From Craterostigma plantagineum (taxonomy: Eukaryota > Streptophyta > Magnoliopsida > Lamiales > Linderniaceae): DNA of 64,000 bases. The stretch spans positions 2,013,501 to 2,077,500 of the forward strand of contig JAPQWV010000051.1 in the NCBI GenBank assembly GCA_027422505.1, written 5' to 3'. The position numbers and the translations under genes are program-made. This document shows, one piece after another, positions 11,434-20,595 of the stretch. The notes under the pieces are model-generated. The model was not told the DNA's origin, did no database searches, and worked only from the letters and a program-made list of their open reading frames with translations. Positions within the stretch are counted from its first letter, which is position 1. Every line of letters begins with the position of its first letter.

Positions 11434-12424
11434 GTGGCTATGGTTCAATTCGCACGAGGCTTGCAAATGGGGTGTTGAGCATCTCAAGGATGTCAGGTAC
11501 GTTCCTGAACTTAAGAGGAATCTTATATCCATTGGTGCTTTGGATAGGAGGGGATTTAACACCCAAACTGTAGCTGCGAAAATACTAGTCAAAAGGCAGG
11601 GGAGGCTGATTCTGCAGGGGAAAAGGATGCGTTGTACGTGCTCGAGGGCTGTTTTGTGGAGGCAATGGCACATCAAGGAACTAGTGAATAGGGTGGTTGA
11701 AATGGTGTACGAGAGGTGCCCCAGAAGACTCGGGAAGAGGTAGAAACAGTCGGCCCAAAAGTGGAGCTCGCGGCTGAAATTCTGAAACATGCTACAGTTC
11801 GGGGCTGGTGGAGGTGAGGTCTTGCGACGACTTTTCCGAGCCCGAGATGGAGCTATTTGTATCAAGGGATGAAGAAACTCTAGAACACATGGAAGGGAAG
11901 GTTCGGAAGCAGAAAATAGCTCAAGCATTGGGGAAGAAACCGATGGAAACTCGAAGCCAAGATGGGAAAAAACCACTGGTTCTGAATAATCTGATGTTAG
12001 TTGTTTTGCAGATTTTGATGCAGGCGACGTCTTGGAAGCAAGGAAGGGCAATAAGAAGATGTTTTCTAGCCAAGGAGGAGTCTGTGAGGTGGCTCAAGTG
12101 GCTAGGATGGAGGGATCTTCGAGCCAAACGAAGGAAGTGGGCTCAAGAGTTCGAGTTGATTCCAAGTGGGAAATTTCGATCCTACTTGGGGTCGGCAAGT
12201 TCACTCTTGAGGCTCACAGATCCTAGGGGAGTTGGTTGATCAACCGAGCAAGAGAATATTGATCGAGGTGGAGCTTTGGAGGGATTTCGAAGCTAGCAAA
12301 GTTGATTCTCATAACAGAAAACAGAGGTAATGCTGATGATGTGAAGTTTGGGCGAGGTTTGCAGGCGTGTTTGGGCTGCTATGACGATTCCATGAGTTGG
12401 GATTGCGAGTTTGCTGTCTCGAGG
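11434..12424 (+). pseudogene. Residual pol tail of TR-GAG-like element
   Basis: Continues from the protease region (RLANGV, KDVRYVPELKRNLISIGALDRR in mixed frames) into an acidic linker and then a short C-terminal-like tail near 12150-12220. The linker resembles the variable segment normally found between integrase and RT. Several indels break the frame. The same sequence, with different indels, occurs at 63020-63840. The last 180 bp before the next LTR are non-coding. Confidence 0.6.
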
Positions 12425-13118
12425 TGGAGTTTATCGGAGTTAGGAGCCAGAAACTCGTCGGAGGTCGCCGGGAACGGCCAAAGAAGAAGGCCGCTTGAAC
12501 TGACTCGAACAGAGCTGAAAAAAGAAAGATAGCTGAAGGAAGAAGTCGTGATGAACAGTGGCCGTAGGATCAAGCTTGGCGCGCGATCGGACGGATCACA
12601 TTCAAAGGCCAGAGATTAAACGTGAGCCGATGGATGACGCGCGAACTGATCAACAGCTAGGATTAATCGAGACAAGTAGATGCGGATAATGATTGTGGAC
12701 CGTTAAGATCAAGATCGGACGGATCGCAAGAAATCGGGTTTTCACTTATAAAGGCGTCATGCCTTTTATGCTGGGTCATGCGCGGAAGCAAGGCTGGGCT
12801 GCTTATGGAGCGTGCGATCTGATAGAATCAACGGACGAGATTGATTGCGGCTCACACTTGAATCATGATTCAGCTTCTACATAAATCAGTGTTTTAAGTT
12901 CGAGTAGTGATCTTTGAGCGTCCATAAGTTCTTATAGAGTGATAATCACAGTGAGGTGTAAACACGAAACTTATAGAGGGCACGGCAGTTTACAACTTTC
13001 GTGTTGTGATCAATAAGAAAGGAAGCTCGATTGATCCGTGGACGTAGGCCAAAGTTCGGCCGAACCACGTTAAATTCTGTCCAAGTGTGTGCGTTATCTT
13101 GCTGTTTTTGAGTTTGAT
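12425..13118 (+). repeat. LTR copy 2 of TR-GAG-like element
   Basis: Starts TGGAGTTTATCGGAG and matches LTR copy 1. It contains the GGACGTAGGCCAAAGTTCGG segment missing from copy 1. It ends inside the LTR at GTTTGATTGAGC, where it is fused at a GAGC microhomology to internal tail sequence. It is therefore truncated on its right side. Confidence 0.65.
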
Positions 13119-13455
13119 TGAGCTATTTGTACCAAGGGATGAAGGAACCTCTAGGCCACATGGCAGGGAAGGTTCGGAGGCAAAAAATAGCTCAAGATTG
13201 GGGAAGAAACCGTGGAAACTCGAAGCCAAGATGGGAAAAAACCACTGGTTCTGAAAAATCTGATGTTAGTTGTTTTGCAGATTTTGATGCAGGCTACGTC
13301 TTGGAAGCAAGGAAGGGCAAGAAGAAGATGTTTTCTAGCCAATGAGGAGTCTGTGAGGTGGCTCAAGTGGCTAGGATGGAGGGATCTTCGAGCCGAACGA
13401 AGGAATTGGGCTCAAGAGTTCGAGTTGATTCCAAGTGCGAAATTTCGACCCTACT
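13119..13455 (+). repeat. Duplicated piece of TR-GAG pol tail
   Basis: Matches 11845-12190 (start GAGCTATTTGTACCAAGGG) and is sandwiched between two LTR pieces. The right join, at CTACTTGGGCCGATGG, falls at a short shared word between the tail (CTACTTGGGGTCGG) and the LTR (GTGAGCCGATGG). This looks like recombination between tandem elements followed by deletion. Confidence 0.6.
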
Positions 13456-13948
13456 TGGGCCGATGGATGACGCGCGAACTGATCAGCAGCTAGGATTAAT
13501 CGAGACAAGTTGATGCGGGATAATGATTGTGGATCGTTAAGATCAAGATCAAACGGATTGCAAGAAATCGGGTTTTTACTTATAAAGGCGTCATGCCTTT
13601 TATGCTGGGTCATGCGCGAAAGCAAGGCCACGTGGCTGCTTACGGAGCGTGCGATCTGATAGAATCAACGGACGAGATGGATCGCGATTCACACTTGAAT
13701 CATGATTCAGCTTCTATATAAATCAGTGTTTCAAGTTCGAGTAGTGATCTTTGAGCGTCCATAAGTTCTTATAGAGTGAGAATCACAGTGAGGTGTAAAC
13801 ACGAAACTTGTAGAGGGCACGACAGTGTACAACTTCGTGTTGTGATCAATAAGAAAGGAAACTCGGTTGATCCATGGACGTAGGCCAAAGTTCGGCCGAA
13901 CCACGTTAAATTCTGTCCAAGTGTGCGTGTGTGTTTTAGCATACACTT
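13456..13948 (+). repeat. LTR copy 3 of TR-GAG-like element (5' truncated) plus leader
   Basis: Matches LTR copy 1 from GCCGATGGATGACGCGC onward, and keeps the GGACGTAGGCCAAAG segment. The leader shared with copy 1 (TTGACATTGAATCCTCGTTCG, GGTGGCATTTCCTC) continues to about 13990. The sequence then leaves the element, about 115 bp before the stop codon of the oxidoreductase gene. Confidence 0.65.
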
Positions 13949-14104
13949 AATTGACATTGAATCCTCGTTCGAGAGGTGGCATTTCCTCAACACAAGTGGA
14001 TACACTTCCTCAGATATACAGAAGGTTGATTGCGTTAACTCATTACGTAGCAAACCATAAAAGAGGAGGATATAAGCTTAATGGCTTAGCATGTATGTAT
14101 AGGA

Positions 14105-17100
14105 TCACATCTCCATTGACGTCATACGATATTTAAGAGAATCCTCGCCCGTCTCCCTCGCAGCTGTTGAGAGATTGCCAATACATGTGCCAGCTATGTA
14201 TCCACCAGACCAAGCATTCTATGACACGAAAATTTAAAAAAAAAAAATGAAAAACTAACTACATCGTACGAGGATCTAAGGTGATGATGCATATGTCGCT
14301 CCATACAACAGACGATTATGACTTGTATTTAGTACCTGGAAATTGAAGCCTCCCGTTACACCATCGACGTTAAGTACCTGAAGAAATATCAGCTCATCTT
14401 AGAAGCACAATTATTGGACTTAGGCAAGGATTATTACAAGATGGGCGTATAATAAATTGCATAGCACGGAGTAGCAGTAATACCTCACCAGCAAAGAAAA
14501 GGTGCGGCTGGATTCTGCTCTGCATTGTATTCAAGGATATCTGCAAGGAATTACAACATGGGATTATTACAACAATAATATATGATCAAAGCGAAGGGGA
14601 AGAACGCACCTCAGACAATGGAATGCCGCCTGCAGTCACGAATTCATCCTTGAATTGACCCTGTACGAGTATCGAGTTTATACATACAACGCAGAAAACA
14701 GAATGAAACGAGTCAATCACAGTGCTACTCATGATAATACCTTTCCTTTCACTTTAAAGGAACAATTCTTCAAATGAGAAGCGATTGATACCAGCGAACT
14801 GTTCGATACTGAAGCCCATAATAGGTTTCCATCTAAATCCTTTTAAGGAAAACGAAGTTAGCAACAAACCATCATAGGCAGAACAGAAGATAATATGTTC
14901 AGCGGCATGAAACACAAACCGTGTGTTCTAAGATATATCTCCAGAATCTCTTGACAAGGCCAAGTTCAGGAGGATATGAATTGGAAACCTTTCGCTTCTA
15001 CAAAGGGGGTAGGATAAATTTTAACATATAGGACGTACAAAAAGCAACTCCAACACTACAGCTCTTCTCACCCTCAAATACAATAAACAAACGATATGGT
15101 AAACATTCTTTTAGGGGGGAAAAAGATATCTTGATAATGAGAGGCCATTCAATACACGAATCTAGGCCTAATTTCGGCTGCATTTTCACATATCGTATCG
15201 AATTACCAGAAGATAATAAACTGACATGATGCAACTCCCTCAACTCACTAAAGCAGCAATATTCCTCTTTTGATGATTCTTATCTACTGTTTGGGTTGTG
15301 CTAGATTCTAGAGATTAATGTACACTACTGGTTCTGTCAGTGGAGAATAATTTTCTTGATAGAAAAATATACATGTCTTTGGAAAATAAGAAGAAGCAGT
15401 AGAACAGAAAATCTAGTAACATAGATACCGCAAATTTACTCTTGTGGTGGTTAAGATATGACTTCACAGCTTCCATGTGAAGGTCAGGAACAAAATCCAC
15501 AAACAGGGAACCTGGATTCAAGTTCATTTTGTCGGCTTCGAATAGGATGAGATAACGAGGAAAAAAGTGAACGAAGTAAAATTTACCTTTGTAATCACAA
15601 TCTGAGAGATGTCTTGCTCCCCAAGCAGATAGACGAAGAATCACAGGCCCACTAAATCCCCAGTGAGTTACTAGCATCGGACCAACCTATATTTTCAAAA
15701 TCAAGATAGGCACCAACCAATGCGTACTAAAAACGTTAAAAGGAGTCAATAGGAGATTTGACCTGTGTAAGCTCTGGTATGCTCTTCTGAACAGATTCCA
15801 GTTTCAACTTAGCTCTCACTTTAGAAAATGTAACCTGATAGTTGGCAATTTCAGTAAGTACATTTCATTAAAGTAAAACTGTAACATATCCATTGATGAT
15901 ATGCATTGAGGTGTTGATATTACGTCGTCATATACATGCTGTGAAGACCCTCTAGGAATCGAATTAGAAGTAATCTTCATGATTATGAAACAATGACTAT
16001 GTACAGAGATAGCTCAAGTTAAAATTGGAATACTAAAGCAGCCGTCAGAAGAGAAAAATTACCCCAGATAATTCTACAAGCTGAAAATCGTCGATCTTGA
16101 ATGTGAATAAACTAGGTACAGGCTTCACAATCGAATGACCAAGTTGCCTAGCAAGCTTATAACCCTGGCACATTAAAAGAAATAGTTTATTGCAGAACTT
16201 CTTGAGAAAGCAAAAAGAGTCAATAATCCCCAACACCTGAAAAATCAGGGAATTACCTGCTCACTGCTGCCACTAGCAATCATGACATAATTTGCTTCAA
16301 CATATTCCACATGATCAAGAGTACGCTTTTCGATTTTCACGGTGAACTTTCTATTGTCAGTTCTTGACACACTTGTAACAGTCTTCCCAGTTTCAACCAC
16401 GACTGATGAATTACAAGCACTAAGCATAAATATGAGGCGTGCAGATTCAAGAAATGGAAGAAAAAGACCAGCTGTGTGAAGCACAAGGCAAGAAATGGCA
16501 GTGGTTTAAACTTTATTTTGTTACAATTTGAGTAGCACAAAAAAAAAAAGAGATCTGAACATCTTAAGCTTCTTCAACGCCAAACAAAAACATCCCTTGC
16601 TATCAATTAACATTAGGAGCAATAAGTTACCCTGCCTCTTCTTTGCTTCGTCCATCAGGCAGTTGATAACAGTGGACGAACTGTCGCTGACAGGGAAAAC
16701 TCTTCCATCCAATTCAGTCTGATGTAAACATGAAATCTAACTAAGAAAAATTTGAGAGAGATGAACATATCTAGAATTTGAGATTTGGTATGACCTTTAG
16801 TTCGACACCATGATCCAAAAACCATGAAATGGTGTCGGTTGGACCATGCATATTGAAGAACGATCCTCGGAGTTCCTTATGACCTCTTGGATAATTTCTT
16901 GATAAAATCTGCACAAGATTTACGAATTAGTATTTAACTGAAAATTCTGAAAACCACAAGCATAGCCAAATAAATTTCTGAAGTTGATTGCAAGATTACT
17001 TTTATACACCACTTCTCAGAATATATCTTGATATTCAATATAACCATTGCTTATAGAATAACTAGGCTTGCACTTCACCAAATTGAAGTGATTCAGCAAA

Positions 17101-17833
17101 TGCTTCAAAATTCAAGAAGAAACAAGAGGAGCTTTTCGTAGGAACCAAGTCCAAACACAACAAAGGGTTTCACAAAAGTGCATCAGAATACCAAAAACCC
17201 ACCAACGAAATAGTAATGCTTCATAATCCAAAACGCTATTCCTCACTTACCACATTGTCAACGCAATGACCACTGGTCACATTACACCGTCCGCCTCCAG
17301 ATATCTTCACCTGCCAAAACAACGAATATTCGAAAACTAGGAAATGAAAAAAGAAAAAAGCAATCTCCGTGATACTAATAGCAACTCCTTAACGACTACA
17401 CCAGATAACTTCTGCTTAATATTATTACAAACCTTAGATAGTGGCTTTCCCTTCTCTATCACTACAACATTAAGATGAGGCGCAATGGTTTTAGCTCTAA
17501 TCGCTCCAAACATCCCCGCAGCTCCACCACCCACAACTATCAGCGTTTCCTCAGTTGACTACTTACACCCAGAAAAAGTATGCCAACAAAAATCAAACTT
17601 AAGTAATTACCAAGAACATTACGCTGTAGTTTTACCTTGGTGGATAAATTCGATAGTGCAACGGCAGAATACTTTCTTCTGTTGAATGTGAAATGAAGGT
17701 AATCATACTTCACAATGGGGAAAGAGAACTTCGATGTGAAATCCGAGTGGAGTTTCAATCCCCGGCAACCGAGCTTCATTATGCGTAGAGGGAGATGTTT
17801 TAGAATTAAGATTGGGTGACCCGATTTTGACAA
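14105..17833 (-). CDS. FAD/NAD(P)-binding oxidoreductase, HI0933/BaiN-like family, 16 exons
   Basis: The exon model is phase-consistent: 17833-17636, 17558-17433, 17310-17251, 16908-16795, 16718-16631, 16402-16257, 16164-16063, 15834-15763, 15686-15587, 15511-15429, 14997-14920, 14839-14741, 14660-14610, 14540-14484, 14377-14336, 14218-14105. This gives 1530 bp, 509 residues and stop, with GT-AG at every intron. Exon 2 has the dinucleotide-binding GGGAAGMFGAIRA. Exon 3 has SGGGRCNVTSG, the signature of the HI0933-like family. Exon 9 has THWGFSGPVILRLSAWGARH. The C-terminus has [38 protein letters not shown]. The Arg/Lys-rich first 66 residues could be an organellar transit peptide (inference). 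The substrate of the plant members is unknown to me. ATG 17833 is chosen as the first in-frame Met; Met19 is an alternative. Confidence 0.9.
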
Positions 17834-18609
17834 CTAATCCTACTTACAACTAATGAGACTAGACCTGGCTGGGCAAAAGGAAGCTGGTATTCGTTCGGAC
17901 AGGATACCTCGTACCAGTTCTGATTTTGGTTCCAGTTGCTGGCCTATTTTTCGAGGAGCCGGCTCACAGAAACTATCGGTCCTTGCAGATTGTTAGTGAT
18001 CTGGTTCACCATTTTTTAAAGACAAGAAAATAAAAATTACAAATAATTGCAAATATTTTATTAGAAAAAAGATGTAAAAAAAATACAACTTAAAAATTTA
18101 GAACATAAATAATATTTATATATATAAAGAGTTACTAAAAAAAATGGCTTTTTTAATAAAATAATTCAATTTAAATCGAAATTTAATACAATAGGATTAT
18201 CGCTAACGAAATTATAAAATAGGGCAAATCGCATTCTTTATATGCGACAGCCGCGACGATGACGTTGCACCAAGCGGAACGGGCTTAAAGCGGGCCTGAT
18301 TTTAAAAAAAAATGATTGGGCCGAGTGTTGGCCCAATAATCCGGGCGTCACGGCTATAGCCGCGACGTCGCTGCTAATGAGCGCGACGACGGGTTTAATA
18401 AAACCGCGTCGACTTCTTCTTCCTCCCTACTTCTCCTCGCCTCCTCCTCGTCGATTCCGGCCACCCACCACCGGCGAACACCACCGCGAACCACCGTGAC
18501 ACAATCCTTCTTCATCGTCTTCGTCGATTAAGCTTCGTTTGGGTACGAAATTCCGAATTTATTTAAATCTTGATTTTGATGGTATCATTAAATTTCGTCG
18601 AATCCTTGA
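17834..18609. other. Intergenic region upstream of the oxidoreductase
   Basis: AT-rich from 18000 to 18240, then GC-rich to 18540. A near-perfect palindrome CGTCACGGCTATAGCCGCGACG lies at about 18348-18369. The 18400-18540 stretch looks like a pyrimidine-rich leader (CTTCTTCTTCCTCC...) of a lost gene, but no ORF is convincing. The promoter of the oxidoreductase should lie just right of 17833; no clear TATA box was picked out. Confidence 0.4.
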
Positions 18610-18783
18610 GTTTAAACTTGTGTTTTTGGTATAATATGTGCTATAGATACCGTGGGTTGCTTATTAGATTGCTATAACACGTTAATCTTGCAACAGGCTC
18701 GCCTGCGTCTGTTGCAAAATTAACGTGTTATAGCAATCCGCGATATCTATAGCACATATTATACCAAAAACACAAGTTTAAGC
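18610..18783. repeat. Large inverted repeat (foldback)
   Basis: The left arm (18610-18698) and right arm (18705-18783) are reverse complements over about 75 bp. They share TTAAACTTGTGTTTTTGGTA, AATATGTGCTATAGATA and GCTATAACACGTTAAT. The left arm has about 12 extra bases near 18652-18663 and a few mismatches. The loop is about 6 bases. The right-arm version of AACACGTTAATTTTG (18715-18729, reversed) is identical to the sequence after the poly(A) tail at 19640-19654. Confidence 0.8.
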
Positions 18784-19640
18784 TCACCCACCGCTCGCCC
18801 ATTTGGGTCGGGCGGGTTCTCCTCGGGGAAGATACTCCTTTTGGAGGTTCTCCCCTTTTGTAGGAGTTTTTTCTCCCCTGGTGGGAGCTAGGGTTGCAAA
18901 CGAATCGAATCGATTCGAATACCACAATATTCTATTCGTATTCGGATGACAATCGAATACGAATACGAATATTCGAATATTTAATCGACTTATAAAATCA
19001 ATTCTTATTCGAATTCGAATATTTTCTCGAATATTCGAATCGAATATAAAATATTTGTATTCAAAGTCATCTTTCTTTTTCTATTTAATAAAATATAAAC
19101 TATATTATACTTAAAATATATATTGAATTACTTTTATACATATATTGAATTATAACATATTATGTTTAAATTTTTTAGTGAGTTATCATATATTATATGT
19201 TTATGTATATTAATTATACTATTATTTATGTTATATTATTCGAATCGAATAATTCGATTAATTTTCGAATCGAATATTGTGATTTCATATTCATATCGTA
19301 TATTTCTCGAATAAAAAACAATATTCTTATTCGGATTCGTATTCTAAATCTTCGAATTCGAATCTTAAAATTTCGAATCGAATCGCGAATCGAACCAAAA
19401 AAGTTCGATTCGTTTGCAACCCTAGTGGGAGCCTTTCTCTCCCCTCGTTGGGGCCTTTTCTCTCCCTTCGTGGGAGTCCCTTTTGGGGTTTCTCTTTTTC
19501 CTTTTTGGAGGTTTGGAACGGACACTGTACTTTTATCTGATTTTACGCAATAGTAGTCAAATATGTCGTAATATTTTGAATATTACTCTATTGTACCGTT
19601 GTGTCCATCTGCATTGATGAATGAAATTCAGTTTAAAAAA
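18784..19640 (+). mobile_element. Poly(A)-tailed retroposon (LINE 3' end-like) with nested hAT MITE
   Basis: After removal of the hAT insertion (18889-19424 plus one 8-bp duplicate), this is about 310 bp of pyrimidine-rich DNA built on CTCCCCTnGTGGGAG-like short repeats. It is followed by a 3'-UTR-like stretch and a terminal A run at about 19634-19641. The sequence just after the A run repeats a 15-bp word of the left foldback arm (18676-18690, one mismatch). That fits a target-site duplication. No coding domain is recognisable, so LINE assignment is by shape only. Confidence 0.5.
18889..19424. mobile_element. hAT-type MITE with 8-bp target duplication
   Basis: A 536-bp AT-rich element. Its ends are TAGGGTTGCAAACGAATCGA and the exact reverse complement. 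The flanks are the perfect 8-bp direct repeat GTGGGAGC (18881-18888 and 19425-19432). Eight-base duplications and TAGGG-type ends are hAT features. The interior is rich in CGAATA/TATTCG words and carries no transposase, so it is non-autonomous. Confidence 0.85.
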
Positions 19641-20128
19641 ACACGTTAATTTTGGATAACTGATTCGATTTAGGAATTTTCCCAAAATTATAGCTTGATT
19701 GATTCGCCTTTTCAATACCTAATTGATTTTATGTGTTGATATTGTGTTTGTTTTAGTTGGTATTCTGGCGATATTGACTTGTACACGTTCGATTTAGGAT
19801 GGATATGTACAAATATTACGGTTCGATAGACCGCTCTCTGTTGATATTTCAGGATAGTCATCGTTGTAACGATGTACTATCCAACTCTGATGGTGCCCTA
19901 GACACTCCTTTGACGTTAGGGGTTTGGAAAGTGTTGTGTGGGGTAAGCTTTCACGATCGGTGCGGTTACCACATTTAGGCCTTGCAAGAACCCTAGCTAG
20001 ATTTTGATTGCGATTAAGCACCAAGCCTTGATTTTCTTCTCTATTACGTTGCTTCCAGATTTATTGTTTTGTTGTAAGTAGAAATATTGTGATATTGCTG
20101 TATAAGTTCTGATGTATTTTTTTTGTAC
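19641..20128. other. Intergenic spacer
   Basis: Nothing gene-like was recognised. The ORFs are short and lack conserved motifs. Confidence 0.4.
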
Positions 20129-20349
20129 ATAATTAACGAGCTCGAGCAGTTCGAAGATTCGAGCTTGTCCAAGCGAGCTCAAGTATTATCATTTGATCTG
20201 ATTCGAGCCGAGCTCGAGCTGCTCGATAACCCGTCGAGCCGAGCTCGAGCCTCGAAATTTTAAGCTCGATCGAGCTCGAGCCTGCCATATATTTTATCGA
20301 GCCGAGCTCGAGTTGGGCCATGTTCGGGCTTGGCTCGTTTACACCCCTA
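20129..20349. mobile_element. hAT-like non-autonomous element, one end recognisable
   Basis: A block dense in GAGCTCGAG/CGAGCCGAGCTCG words ends in GGCTCGTTTACACCCCTA, the reverse complement of the TAGGGGTGTAAACGAGCC terminus common on plant hAT MITEs. A matching left terminus is not evident, so the left edge at the start of the GAGCTCGAG-rich stretch is approximate. Confidence 0.5.
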
Positions 20350-20562
20350 GCTTGAGCTTAGGGTTTCTTTTGGTATCGTAATGCAAAACTAAATTGAATT
20401 AAGAAGCAGAGGAAGAGAACGAGCTCCTACCCCTTTTGGTCATCATCATCTTCCACTAAGCTTTCTCTCTACATCTCAATTTTCTCTTATTATCTCCACT
20501 AGTCGACCTCAAAACGCAACAATAATTTATATCCAGCCATTGGTTGTTGTTAACAATTAGTA

Positions 20563-20595
20563 ATGGAAGCAAAACGAGCATTACCCCATGGATAG
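20563..20595 (+). other. uORF overlapping the PHR1-like start codon
   Basis: ATG 20563 opens a 10-codon frame, MEAKRALPHG, whose stop lies after the main ATG at 20588 in another frame. PHR1 proteins often begin MEARP, so this may be the ancestral start displaced by a one-base frameshift, or a regulatory uORF. Neither can be decided here. Confidence 0.45.

Larger units (their letters stand above)
9713..13980 (+). mobile_element. Non-autonomous gag-protease Copia derivative (TR-GAG-like), rearranged with three LTR copies
   Basis: The order is LTR, gag/protease, pol tail, LTR, piece of pol tail, partial LTR. The internal region keeps Gag, zinc knuckle and protease, then jumps to a linker and a short stretch resembling the last residues of Copia pol (RVDSKWEISILLGVGKF). 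The pre-integrase finger, integrase, RT and RNase H cores are absent. A second copy at 62214-64000 has the same internal structure, so the deletion predates their spread. Plant elements with LTRs and only a Gag region have been named TR-GAG. LTR boundaries are uncertain because no clear PBS or target duplication was found. Confidence 0.7.

Noticed and set aside
18220..18540. First exon of an unknown gene
   Set aside because: The leader-like pyrimidine tract is suggestive, but no ORF of any length or conserved motif follows.
19197..19553. ORFs rich in Ile/Arg on both strands
   Set aside because: They lie across the hAT MITE and its flanks; the repeated CGAATA words create the open frames.
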